A DNA stretch of 64,000 nt from Bacteroidia bacterium (GCA_027493955.1 JAOSJT010000001.1:2095131-2159130), one strand, 5' to 3'. Counted from the stretch's first letter, positions 8,577 through 16,302 are shown. Notes: a model not told the origin generated them from the sequence alone. Numbers and translations: made by a program.

Positions 8577-9424
8577 GACACACTCCCCCGCGCACGAAGG
8601 ATACGCTCAAGTTCGCGTCGTAAAAGGAAGGGATCTTCATCGAGAAAATGTCTGGATTCCCTGCGCGCGGCTCTCAGCGCATCACTCCGCACCTCAGCGA
8701 AGCCGAGTTCTTCCTCATCGCTACCGGCGGCGTACAGCACGCGCCCCGAAGCATCCACCACCTCGGAGGCACCCCAGAAATTCACACCATCCTCGAAGCC
8801 CACGCGGTTGACGAACACCATGTTCACGCTCAGCAATCTGCACAGACTGCGATGCTGTTCGCTGTTGATTTCCGGCAACGTGGGCATGCCGGCGGCGGGC
8901 AAACGCGTGGGACTGGCGGATATGACGCAAAGCAACTCGGCGCCGTCCAGGGCCTGCAGCAGCGGAAGTGACAGATGCCAGAGATCTTCGCAGATCAGTA
9001 CTCCGATGCGGCCGTGACGCGTGTTGATCAGGGTGGTAGTCTCACCGCGCAGAAAGTAGCGGCCCTCTTCAAAAATGCCGTAATCCGGCGGATAGATCTT
9101 CCGATACGTGCTGCACTTCCCCTGATCGAACACGAAGGCGCTGTTATACACGCCGAACGCATCGCTTTCCTCGATGCCGCCGAGAATGATCGTAATCTCC
9201 TCGCTCAGATCACGGAATACATGCAGGCGCGGGTCGTCCGTGCGCAGGCACAACTCGAAATTCATGTCGCGCACGGTGTAGCCCGTCAGACTCAGCTCCG
9301 GAAACACGATGAGACCGGCTCCCTGCTCGCGCGCGCGTTCGATAAGCGACACGTGCTTCGCGATGTTGGCATCCAGATTTCCGAGCGCGGGCGCGATCTG
9401 CGCAACGGCGACGGTCGTGTTCAT
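8573..9424 (-). CDS. Carbon-nitrogen hydrolase (nitrilase superfamily amidase)
   Basis: This 283-aa cytoplasmic amidase-like enzyme has the nitrilase Glu-Lys-Cys triad: E43 in VFPELSLTGY, K109 in YRKIYPPDYG and C145 in LICEDLWH. The GIFEEGRYF segment resembles the glutaminase-like domain of NAD+ synthetases and other predicted amidohydrolases, but there is no synthetase domain. The substrate cannot be assigned. It overlaps both neighbours by 4 bp, indicating tight coupling. Confidence 0.88.
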   Translation of the reverse strand: MNTTVAVAQIAPALGNLDANIAKHVSLIERAREQGAGLIVFPELSLTGYTVRDMNFELCLRTDDPRLHVFRDLSEEITIILGGIEESDAFGVYNSAFVFDQGKCSTYRKIYPPDYGIFEEGRYFLRGETTTLINTRHGRIGVLICEDLWHLSLPLLQALDGAELLCVISASPTRLPAAGMPTLPEINSEQHRSLCRLLSVNMVFVNRVGFEDGVNFWGASEVVDASGRVLYAAGSDEEELGFAEVRSDALRAARRESRHFLDEDPFLLRRELERILRARGSVS

Positions 9425-10383
9425 CGGCGCTGCTCCTTCTGCTGACGCCGCATGACTTCCACATCCTCTACGAAGGCCTGCAAATCGTCCATATAATCTT
9501 CGGGCAGAAGCGTCTGTAATTCACGGCTTTCCTTTTTCCAGAACTTCTGCACCGCCGGCGATCCACCCCTCGCCCAGGTCCAGAGGAGCAACTCCACGGT
9601 GGATGTGTACAGCGCGTCCCGCACATCCTCACCCCGGTTGCTGCGGACGCGCAACACGGCGGACGCCTTACGGGCGGATTCGATTTGCCTGTCGAACCAG
9701 GTCGCGAAGCGTTCGTTGGCCCGCACATAGCGTGCGCCGTCGAAGGTGTAAATATCTTTGGTGAAGCCCACGGCCTCCGAATGCGGCATCATGCCCCAAT
9801 ATTGATCGGAAACGAGAATTTCCTGGCTGCCATCGTCGTCGAGATCGTTCAGCACCGGCGCTCCGCCGGGAGAGAAAAAGATGAGCGTGATTTTTCCTTT
9901 CGTCGATTTTCCGTACACGTGCAGGCCGCTGGATGTAAGCGGTGCGTTGCCGCCGGCATCCACCTCGACGATACATTCCGGAAGGCTGTCGCCGGTGATG
10001 TCGCGAACAGACCAACGTGCGCCGTATTCCAGCACATCCGTAAACAGGGGCCTGCTGCCGGATACGTCGGGAAAAACTTCTATTCTGTCAAAATATCCCG
10101 CGCGCATGACGGAATCCTCGAGCAATCGCGACGCGACGACCATGAGTGCCTGGCTATCACCAAAAAAATCCACACGCATGCTGTCCACGAGCACGCGGTC
10201 AGCCGATATCCACGACGACATGGAAGAAACGGAATCCGTCTTCGTGGCCGTTTCCGCCTCCTGCCGTTCTCCTCCACCGCAGGATGCGAGCATCATGGCG
10301 ATAAGCACAAGAGCGAGCACGGGCAAAACGGAAGCCGTCCTGCCCGAGAAGGCCCTTACACAAATCGTCTTGATTGTCGTCAT
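9421..10383 (-). CDS. Lipoprotein with FG-GAP-like repeat, unknown function
   Basis: Read from the ATG at 10381-10383, this 320-aa protein has a long signal sequence with lipobox MMLASC, so it is probably a lipoprotein. The body contains DITGDSLPECIVEVD and LNDLDDDGSQEILVSD, acidic FG-GAP-like loops that often bind calcium in beta-propellers. The open frame continues upstream into the TPM-domain gene, giving an apparent 580-aa fusion. I interpret that as a frameshift artefact (see the TPM entry), because a complete signal peptide lies in the middle of the fusion. No strong Shine-Dalgarno precedes the ATG. Confidence 0.75.
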   Translation of the reverse strand: MTTIKTICVRAFSGRTASVLPVLALVLIAMMLASCGGGERQEAETATKTDSVSSMSSWISADRVLVDSMRVDFFGDSQALMVVASRLLEDSVMRAGYFDRIEVFPDVSGSRPLFTDVLEYGARWSVRDITGDSLPECIVEVDAGGNAPLTSSGLHVYGKSTKGKITLIFFSPGGAPVLNDLDDDGSQEILVSDQYWGMMPHSEAVGFTKDIYTFDGARYVRANERFATWFDRQIESARKASAVLRVRSNRGEDVRDALYTSTVELLLWTWARGGSPAVQKFWKKESRELQTLLPEDYMDDLQAFVEDVEVMRRQQKEQRR

Positions 10384-10423
10384 GCTGTTTCGAATATGAG
10401 GTATCGCGGAATCTCCGCACGCA

Positions 10424-11163
10424 TCACCAGCTGCCGCTCGATCCGCCGCCGCCGAAGCTGCCGCCGCCGCCGGAAAAGCCGCTGAAGCCGCCTCCCCCGC
10501 CAAAGCCGCCGCCCCGAAGCCGCCACCGCCGCCGAAAGGACCGATGAACCAGATTCCGCCTCCGCCGCGTCTCCGGTTACCCTTCAGCACAAAGAAGAGG
10601 ATGATGAGGAAGATGATGAGGCCGAAGAGATTGCCGCCTTCCTTTTTCTCGCGTTCGCGGCGTGGGGACTGTGCCAGCGTCAGTTCGCCGCTCGCGGCTT
10701 TCACCGCAGCGTTCATCCCGGCAAGAATGCCGCTGCTGTAATCGCCGCGGCGGAATTCCGGCGCGACCACATCACTGATGATGATGGAGGTGAATGCATC
10801 GGTCAGCACGCCTTCGAGACCATAGCCCACCTCGAAACGCATTTTCCTGTCATTGACGGCCACCAGAAACAGCAGTCCGTTGTCCTCGCCTTTGCGACCG
10901 ATCTTGTTCGTCTCGGCGACGGACAGCGCATACTCTTCGATGCTCCCGCCTTCGAGCGACGTGACGATGAGAACGACGAACTGATTGCCGCTTTTCGCTT
11001 CATAATCCTGGAGAAAGGCCTCCAGGCGGTCGCGATCCTGCGACGAGAGCACGCCGGCGAGATCCGTCACATAGCTCCGGAGCACTGGCACCTCCGCCCA
11101 TGCCGATGAAGGCAACAGCAGTGTCAGCAGCAGCCAGACAGCCAGACTCCGGGATACGCGCAT
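10424..11163 (-). CDS. TPM-domain (YgcG-like) membrane protein, probable single-base frameshift
   Basis: The protein starts with a signal peptide and a TPM domain (RSYVTDLAGVLSSQDRDRLE...EVGYGLEGVLTD). A transmembrane helix (LFGLIIFLIILFFVL) and a glycine-rich tail follow. In the given sequence the tail runs GGGGGFGAAALAGEAA. Inserting one base in the short C-run at 10512-10515 (GGGG on the coding strand) restores alternating Gly/Phe/Ser ending GSSGSW and a TGA at 10424-10426. That is exactly the usual terminus of this family and would give 246 aa. TPM proteins are typically paired with LemA, as here (1-bp overlap with lemA). The frameshift may be a sequencing error or real. Confidence 0.85.
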
Positions 11164-11741
11164 CAGAACTGTACCTTGGGTGCTTTGTCCGCTCCCTCAT
11201 CCGCGCTGAAGGTGGCCTTCTTCTCGAAGCCGCCGATGGAAGCGACGAGCGAGGTCGGGAAACGGCGAATGGAAGTGTTGTATTCCTGCACCGCTTCGAT
11301 GAAACGCTTGCGCTCCACGGCGATACGGTTTTCGGTGCCTTCGAGTTGTGATTGCAGAGCGAGGAAGTTCTGATTCGACTTGAGGTCGGGATAATTTTCC
11401 GACACGACAAGCAGACGCGAGAGCGCTCCGCCAAGCTGCGACTGCGCGTTCTGGAAGCGCTGCAGCGCTTCGGGATCGTTCACGATGTCGCTGGAGACCT
11501 TCATTTGTCCCACCTGCGAACGCAGTTCCGTCACTTCCGTCAACAGTTCTTTTTCCTGCGAAGCGTAGCCCTTTACGGTTTCCACGAGATTGGGAATGAG
11601 GTCCAGGCGACGCTGATACACGTTCTCGACCTGGCTCCATTTCGCCGTCACGTTTTCCTCGGCGGACACCAGACTGTTCTGCGCGCCGATGTACCACATC
11701 AGCAGGACGAGGAGAACACCTCCGCCGATGATCAGGGGCAT
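11163..11741 (-). CDS. lemA: LemA family membrane protein
   Basis: This 192-aa protein has one N-terminal membrane helix and a helical LemA domain (NVTAKWSQVENVYQRRLDLIPNLV..., RFPTSLVASIGGF). The family is widespread, usually paired with TPM proteins, and its molecular role is unclear. The in-frame ATG at 11741 lacks a Shine-Dalgarno at proper distance. An ATG at 11752-11754 has a good GGAG 6 nt upstream but is one base out of frame because of a seven-A run (11745-11751). With six A the N-terminus would read MKKFMPLIIGGG, the normal form. The gene heads the long minus-strand block. Confidence 0.9.
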   Translation of the reverse strand: MPLIIGGGVLLVLLMWYIGAQNSLVSAEENVTAKWSQVENVYQRRLDLIPNLVETVKGYASQEKELLTEVTELRSQVGQMKVSSDIVNDPEALQRFQNAQSQLGGALSRLLVVSENYPDLKSNQNFLALQSQLEGTENRIAVERKRFIEAVQEYNTSIRRFPTSLVASIGGFEKKATFSADEGADKAPKVQF

Positions 11742-11852
11742 GAATTTTTTTCATGTAAGCTCCAAAAGTGTAATTCCGATTTCCAGTTTCGTTTCGCTAT
11801 AAGTAGGAATATTACGAAAACGGCCATGAAAATGAAACCCACAAGTGGAGGT

Positions 11853-11886
11853 ACGATTTACGAATGACGATTTACGAATGACGATT
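11853..11886. repeat. 14-bp tandem repeat (ACGATTTACGAATG)
   Basis: ACGATTTACGAATG occurs twice in tandem followed by a partial third copy (ACGATT). The motif is related to ACGATTGACGATT, which precedes the purine-rich fold-back elements at 13,384 and 46,598. Confidence 0.8.
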
Positions 11887-11981
11887 CGGGGAGCTGATGG
11901 ATGAGCAGTCATTTCACCAGTCAGCTTCGGTCTGACATCGGTCCCTTTCATGCATGACATGTGCTCTTGGCGGGGCTATCA

Positions 11982-12070
11982 AACATCGTCACCCTGAGCG
12001 CAACGACCGGAGCACGGCGTGAGTTTGAGGCGCAGGCTTTCACGGTCGTGGAGTCGAAGGGCCTACGTCT
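11982..12070 (+). repeat. Dispersed approximately 80-bp intergenic repeat, copy A
   Basis: The segment beginning CGTCACCCTGAGCGCAACGA and ending GAAGGGCCTAC matches the minus strand of 48,711-48,810 with only a few substitutions and one approximately 10-bp indel. It lies outside any gene. The two copies are in inverted orientation, about 37 kb apart. Confidence 0.9.
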
Positions 12071-12305
12071 CGCTTTCTACAGACCTCACAAGTACCGTCG
12101 TCCGACATGTCATAAGAAATGCCGCCACACTCTGATCGTTCGTCATCGCACGGCGTTTTATTGGCGGGGTCTCGAAGGTCGAAGTCTCGCCGGGGCGGTG
12201 TGGTTGGTTCCGTAACGCACGATGAAAATACGTCCTTCCGTTTGGTCAAAAGCAGGAGCAGCATGCCTGGTCGGGGTTGCCTTGCAGCGTGCGTGCTTGC
12301 GAACC

Positions 12306-12420
12306 GCGGGTGGCGCGGGAACTGCGGGTGGCGCGGGAACTGCGGGTGGCGCGGGAACTGCGGGTGGCGCGGGAACTGCGGGTGGCGCGGGAACTGCGGG
12401 TGGCGCCGGAACTGCGGGTA
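12306..12420. repeat. 18-bp tandem repeat (GCGGGTGGCGCGGGAACT)
   Basis: There are six complete, nearly identical 18-bp units (starts 12306, 12324, 12342, 12360, 12378, 12396) and a partial seventh. Only the sixth differs (GCC for GCG). Because 18 is a multiple of three the array is open in several frames (for example a PAVPAP or AGGAGT repeat), but no ribosome binding site or domain supports a protein. Confidence 0.93.
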
Positions 12421-12722
12421 CCGTCTGGGTTCGGCTTCGGGGACCCCGGGATGGCGCAGCCGGGATTGAGATGGATAGATATCGAATGATCGGTTTCCCG
12501 TCTGCTCTATCCCGGGTTGTAATGTTGGATCCCTGCGGGATTGAAGATTGAGTGGTGAAAGATAGAGACGTGAGGTAACTCTCGAGTACCGACCTTGACA
12601 ACCACCTATACCAGACGCAGGATAGGTTGATACAGTCGGCTCACCCTTTAGAAACTTGCTCACTCATATGCCGGCCGATCTGCTCGCGGATCGCCTCAGG
12701 TCCCCGCGACAATGCCGAAAAA

Positions 12723-12947
12723 TCACAATGCTGCCCGAAGTTCCTCTCGAGAAAGCTCGCAGTCACGGAGGATGCGACCGAAAAGCCCGCTACCGATTGC
12801 TTCTCCGTGATGGACAGGGATCACTGTACAGCGACCGTCGCGATGCCGGAGGAAGTGGTGACTCCCCTTGATCCGGACAACCTGGGAATCGAAAGCCCCA
12901 AGCACTTTTATGAGCCTCTTGCAAGTCAGTGTCGGGAAATCGCTCAT
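12723..12947 (-). CDS. hicA: HicA-type mRNA interferase toxin
   Basis: This 74-aa HicA/YcfA-family toxin is a double-stranded-RNA-binding-like fold that cleaves mRNA. The signature KGSHHFLRH with its catalytic His is present, as are the flanking CKRLIKVLGAFD and CTVIPVHHGEAIGSGLFGRIL. Its ATG overlaps the hicB stop by 4 bp, so the antitoxin is made first. The pair sits alone among repeats, which is typical of a mobile or accessory toxin-antitoxin module. Confidence 0.93.
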   Translation of the reverse strand: MSDFPTLTCKRLIKVLGAFDSQVVRIKGSHHFLRHRDGRCTVIPVHHGEAIGSGLFGRILRDCELSREELRAAL

Positions 12948-13153
12948 TGTGTAACGGCAATCCTCTGCACGCCGATAAACTCATTTACTGTCGGTTTCTC
13001 CACCTCAAGGCACAACAAAATTGCCTCTCTCGTTCGCTTCATCAACACATCGAGGGATTTTGCCTGTGTATGGCAACCCCGCAATGCCGGGACGGATGCA
13101 ATGAAATAACCGTCTACGTCCTTCTCAATGACGACGTTGAATTCTCTTTGCAA
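12944..13153 (-). CDS. hicB: HicB-type antitoxin
   Basis: This 69-aa HicB domain (FNVVIEKDVDGYFIASVPALRGC...TREAILLCLE) neutralises HicA. The reading frame begins at a TTG (13151-13153) with a weak GGA upstream; no in-frame ATG fits better. There is no obvious C-terminal DNA-binding domain, so this is the short HicB form and autoregulation is uncertain. Confidence 0.9.
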   Translation of the reverse strand: MQREFNVVIEKDVDGYFIASVPALRGCHTQAKSLDVLMKRTREAILLCLEVEKPTVNEFIGVQRIAVTQ

Positions 13154-13383
13154 ATGCTGTGTCCAGTTCCGAGTGTATCCGAGTGTTTGACGGCTCTATG
13201 CGCGCCCGCGATGAATTATAGCTGCCCGCGTCATCGCAGCTTGGGAGAATTTGGCGATGATCATCGCTACGAACAAGTGCCCGTTGCAGTAAGGTGCGTA
13301 ACAACATGCGATTGACGACTGCCTGCCCGCCGAAGCATCATAGGACCTTGGCACAACCGTCGGCGCATGAGAGCGCAGGCGGG

Positions 13384-13396
13384 ACGATTGACGATT
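13384..13396. repeat. ACGATTGACGATT motif preceding fold-back element 1
   Basis: This exact 13-mer recurs at 46,598-46,610, again just upstream of a purine-rich inverted repeat. Confidence 0.75.
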
Positions 13397-13408
13397 TGCC
13401 CGTAAATC

Positions 13409-13645
13409 GGTGAAAAGGAAAAAAGGTCAAAAAGTTGGGTTCACTCTCTCTCCTTTTTACCTTTTCACCTTTTCACCTTTTCACCCTTTCACCTTTTCAC
13501 CTTTTCACCCTTTCACCCTTTCACCTTTTCACCCTTTCACCCTTTCACCTTTTCACCTTTTCACCTTTTCACCCTTTCACCTTTTCACCTTTTCACCCTT
13601 TCACCTTTTCACCTTTTCACCCTTTCACCTTTTCACCTTTTCACG
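13409..13645. repeat. Fold-back element 1 with expanded 8-bp CCTTTTCA satellite
   Basis: GGTGAAAAGGAAAAAAGG (13409-13426) pairs with CCTTTTTACCTTTTCACC (13452-13469) with one mismatch and a 25-nt loop. The pyrimidine arm is then expanded into more than twenty tandem copies of CCTTTTCA/CCCTTTCA to about 13645. The ORF reading SPFHLFTF repeats across it is an effect of the repeat, not a protein I can support. Confidence 0.9.
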
Positions 13646-13675
13646 CCCCCTTCACTCTTCACCTCTAAAACGCCA

Positions 13676-13695
13676 ACCGCCCCATCTGGGGCGGT
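13676..13695 (-). terminator. Hairpin after the first beta-barrel gene
   Basis: ACCGCCCC (13676-13683) and GGGGCGGT (13688-13695) form an 8-bp perfect stem with an ATCT loop, about 30 bp after the stop of the minus-strand gene. The minus strand continues TGGCGTTTTAG, a weak U-run, so it is a plausible intrinsic terminator. Confidence 0.6.
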
Positions 13696-13723
13696 CTGCG
13701 AAAAAACTTTATGGAGCACTTTT

Positions 13724-14296
13724 TCAGTTCAGCGTGAAATTCACCCCGAAGGTGACAGCGGTGGAGGTTTCCTCGGAGAAGTAGAACTCGTCGTTGTAGA
13801 GGAAGTATTCGAGGATGCCCTCGATACTTATTTTTTCTGAAGCGAAGTAGCGCATGCCGCCGATGATGGACATGGAAATGCCGCTGGCTGCACGGTCGGC
13901 GGGTTTCGGCAAGGTCACGATGCCCTCGGTGGTCCAGGTTTCAGTGTACACGGAGTAGCCGAGGCGTAATCCGGCAAAAGGATCCATTTCTTCTTTCGGA
14001 AGGAAATGATAGCGGGCCTGAAACATGGGTGCGAATGTCTCGCGATCCAGCGTCGCGGTACCGGTCTGGAGAAATGCCTTGTTAGGCTCCTGACCCCAGT
14101 AGCGAATGATCAGTCCGAGGCCGATATTTTCGTCATACCCGTATTCGTACTGAAGGCCCCAGCCCACGGGCTCGGTCACGACAGTCGCGCTTGCGCCGAC
14201 ATAATGCGCCCCTGCCACGTATTGGGCGTGAAGCGTCGGAACCGTGAACAGACAGACAAGCAGAGTCAGCGTTGAGATGGTAAACCAGTGTTTCAT
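13724..14296 (-). CDS. Outer-membrane beta-barrel protein (paralogue 1)
   Basis: This 190-aa protein has a signal peptide (TLLVCLFTVPTLHAQ) and a body of alternating short strands ending in VTFGVNFTLN, an aromatic/hydrophobic C-terminal strand typical of BAM-inserted barrels. It shares NIGLGLIIRYWG and FLPKEEMDPFAGLRLGYSVY with the next gene, so the two are tandem paralogues. Function is unknown; OmpW/OmpA-like small barrels are the nearest structural idea. Confidence 0.8.
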   Translation of the reverse strand: MKHWFTISTLTLLVCLFTVPTLHAQYVAGAHYVGASATVVTEPVGWGLQYEYGYDENIGLGLIIRYWGQEPNKAFLQTGTATLDRETFAPMFQARYHFLPKEEMDPFAGLRLGYSVYTETWTTEGIVTLPKPADRAASGISMSIIGGMRYFASEKISIEGILEYFLYNDEFYFSEETSTAVTFGVNFTLN

Positions 14297-14448
14297 CCCA
14301 CCATCCTTGAAAAAGTGAATGATGCTCGTGATTTGGCCCAGGAATCCGGGTGTTGCTCAATACCCGTGCATGAAGGCACGCATTCGATTCACGGAATAGG
14401 TTCCGCTTCTCTCGAATAAATGGAATGTACGGAATTCCTTCAAAAGAG

Positions 14449-14472
14449 AAAAGCGCCCGCGAGGGCGCTTTT
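14449..14472 (-). terminator. Rho-independent terminator after beta-barrel paralogue 2
   Basis: AAAAGCGCCC (14449-14458) and GGGCGCTTTT (14463-14472) form a perfect 10-bp stem with a GCGA loop, with A/T flanks. It lies 20 bp after the stop codon at 14493, and the minus strand continues with T-rich sequence. Confidence 0.85.
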
Positions 14473-14492
14473 CAAGAAAAAGTCCGTCTGTC

Positions 14493-15014
14493 TTACAGCG
14501 TGAAGTCCACGCCGATGGACAACTGAATCGCGCTGTTGAAGTAATCGTCACCCGCAACGCGGAACTCCAGCGTCCCGTTTCCGGAAATAGCCGGCGAGAA
14601 GAAATAGCGAAGGCCACCGTAGGCCGTGAGGAACAGACCGCCGCTGTCGGACGCGCTGCCGAAATCGCTACTGTAGCTGTAAATCGCCCAGCCGAGACGT
14701 CCGCCGGCGAAGGGATCGAGCTGATCACCCGGCATGAAGTGATACGCACCCTGGAACTGCGGCATGATCACCGACCAGCTGATGTCGTTGCCGACGGTTG
14801 TATAGGACTTGCCCCAGTAACGGATGAGCCCGCCAATGCCAATGTTCTTGCTCACGCCATGTTCGAAATTGACGCCGAAACCGATGGGATCCGTTGCGAG
14901 CGTCAGAGCCGGCCCGAGCCAGTTGCCGCCGTGACGGAACTGTGCGGTGCTTGTGGACGTCCCGAGCAGAAGGACGACGGCGGCGAGAAGCGCAGTGTGA
15001 AGAAGTACTTTCAT
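14493..15014 (-). CDS. Outer-membrane beta-barrel protein (paralogue 2)
   Basis: I start at the ATG at 15012-15014 (173 aa) because GGAGGTCTC lies directly upstream and a clean signal peptide follows (LLHTALLAAVVLLLGTSTSTAQ). A longer frame upstream has no such support. The barrel shares NIGIGGLIRYWG and YHFMPGDQLDPFAGGRLGW with its neighbour. It ends SIGVDFTL, a canonical barrel-terminal strand. The two copies differ enough to suggest an old duplication. Confidence 0.82.
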   Translation of the reverse strand: MKVLLHTALLAAVVLLLGTSTSTAQFRHGGNWLGPALTLATDPIGFGVNFEHGVSKNIGIGGLIRYWGKSYTTVGNDISWSVIMPQFQGAYHFMPGDQLDPFAGGRLGWAIYSYSSDFGSASDSGGLFLTAYGGLRYFFSPAISGNGTLEFRVAGDDYFNSAIQLSIGVDFTL

Positions 15015-15159
15015 GAGACCTCCAAAATGAAGTAACGGAAAGAGAGAATGATGTTTCTGTTTCGATGCCGCAGTATGGCCGTTCCGTTCCTGTTCATCCG
15101 CTCGCTGCGTGTGCCTGTCCGTCATCAATCCTTTCACCAGCGGCTTGCTGCGTGCTGCT

Positions 15160-16302
15160 TCAGGCGCGGAGGAGTTCCCGCGCGATCACGATGTTCTGTA
15201 CTTCGGATGTTCCTTCGTATATCTCCGTGATCTTGGCGTCGCGGAGGAAGCGTTCCACAAGGTATTCCCGAACGTAACCGTAGCCGCCATGAATCTGAAT
15301 GGCTTCGAGCGCGTTCTCGACAGCAACACGTGACGCGTACAATTTAGCCATTGCAGACTCTTTCACAAACTTCTGTCCTGCGTCCTTCAGCGCGGCTGCG
15401 CGGTACACCAGCAGCCGGGCGGCTTCGAGATCCGTGGCCATTTTGGTCAGTTTGCTCTGAATCATCTGGAATTCGGAAATCACCGTACCGAACGCCTTGC
15501 GCTCCTTGCTGTACTTGAGCGCCGCTTCGAAACTCGCGGCGGCAATACCCAAGGCCTGCGCGGCGATGCCGATGCGGCCGCCGTTGAGCGTATCCATGGC
15601 GAAGTTGAAGCCCTTGCCCACTTCCCAGATCACGTTCTCTTCCGGGACGGGCGTCTTGTTGAACAGCAGCGAACAGGTGTCGGAGCTGCGGATGCCGAGC
15701 TTGTCTTCCTTCACCCCATGGTCGAAACCGGGCAGACCTTTCTCCACAAGAAACGCGGTAATGCCGCGGTATCCTTTTTCCCGGTCGGTCTGCGCCATCA
15801 CGATAAAGTGATCCGCTGTCGTACCGTTGGTGATCCAGTTCTTGATGCCTGTGATCTCCCAGGCGCCGTTGACGAGGTGTCCCTCGGTTTTCTGCGAGGT
15901 GGCGTCGCTGCCGGCTTCGGGTTCGCTGAGCGCGAAGGCGCCGAGCTTTTCGCCCTGGGCGAGGGGGATGAGATATTTCTGCTTGATATGGTCACTGCCG
16001 TATTTCTGCAGACCGTAGGTGACGAGGGAATTGTTCACCGACATGATCACGCCCACGGATGCGTCCACTTTGGAGATTTCCTCCATCGCCAGCACATAGC
16101 TCAGCGTGTCCATGCCCGCACCGCCGTATTCGGGATGCACCATCATGCCGAGAAATCCGAGTTCGCCCAGTTTCTTGACGATGTCGTAGGGGAATTCTGC
16201 GTTTTTATCGCGCTCGACCGCGGAAGGAGCAATTTCCTCCTGCGCGAATTCGCGCGCGGTCTGCTGAATCATTTTTTGGTCTTCGGTAAGTTCGAAGTTC
16301 AT
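15160..16302 (-). CDS. Acyl-CoA dehydrogenase (short-chain/butyryl-CoA type)
   Basis: This FAD enzyme oxidises short-chain acyl-CoA to enoyl-CoA. The 380-aa protein is standard length. It shows AFALSEPEAGSDA (FAD-binding loop), IHGGYGYVREYLVERFLRDA and the catalytic Glu363 in TEIYEGTSEVQ. It lies 29 bp downstream of the 3-hydroxyacyl-CoA dehydrogenase gene on the same strand, completing a short-chain fatty acid cycle together with the thiolase. No electron-transfer flavoprotein genes are in view. Confidence 0.95.
   Translation of the reverse strand: MNFELTEDQKMIQQTAREFAQEEIAPSAVERDKNAEFPYDIVKKLGELGFLGMMVHPEYGGAGMDTLSYVLAMEEISKVDASVGVIMSVNNSLVTYGLQKYGSDHIKQKYLIPLAQGEKLGAFALSEPEAGSDATSQKTEGHLVNGAWEITGIKNWITNGTTADHFIVMAQTDREKGYRGITAFLVEKGLPGFDHGVKEDKLGIRSSDTCSLLFNKTPVPEENVIWEVGKGFNFAMDTLNGGRIGIAAQALGIAAASFEAALKYSKERKAFGTVISEFQMIQSKLTKMATDLEAARLLVYRAAALKDAGQKFVKESAMAKLYASRVAVENALEAIQIHGGYGYVREYLVERFLRDAKITEIYEGTSEVQNIVIARELLRA

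Larger units (their letters stand above)
11755..12722. other. Non-coding, repeat-rich region upstream of lemA
   Basis: I see no convincing gene in this 968-bp stretch. It holds a 14-bp direct repeat (11853-11886), the first copy of an approximately 80-bp dispersed repeat (11982-12070) and an 18-bp satellite (12306-12420). ORFs across the satellite are created by its multiple-of-three period. The lemA promoter should lie in the first approximately 150 bp, but I cannot pick one box with confidence. Confidence 0.6.

Noticed and set aside
9421-11163. A genuine 580-aa TPM-lipoprotein fusion
   Set aside because: A complete signal peptide with lipobox sits in the middle, and a single base restores the canonical ends of both genes.
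12119-12601. Protein-coding ORFs with AGGAGT or PAVPAP repeats
   Set aside because: They exist on both strands because the satellite period is 18 bp; no ribosome binding site, no signal peptide and no domain.
13410-13784. Repeat protein ORF (SPFHLFTF)
   Set aside because: It is generated by the 8-bp satellite, runs into the antisense of the beta-barrel gene, and has no ribosome binding site.
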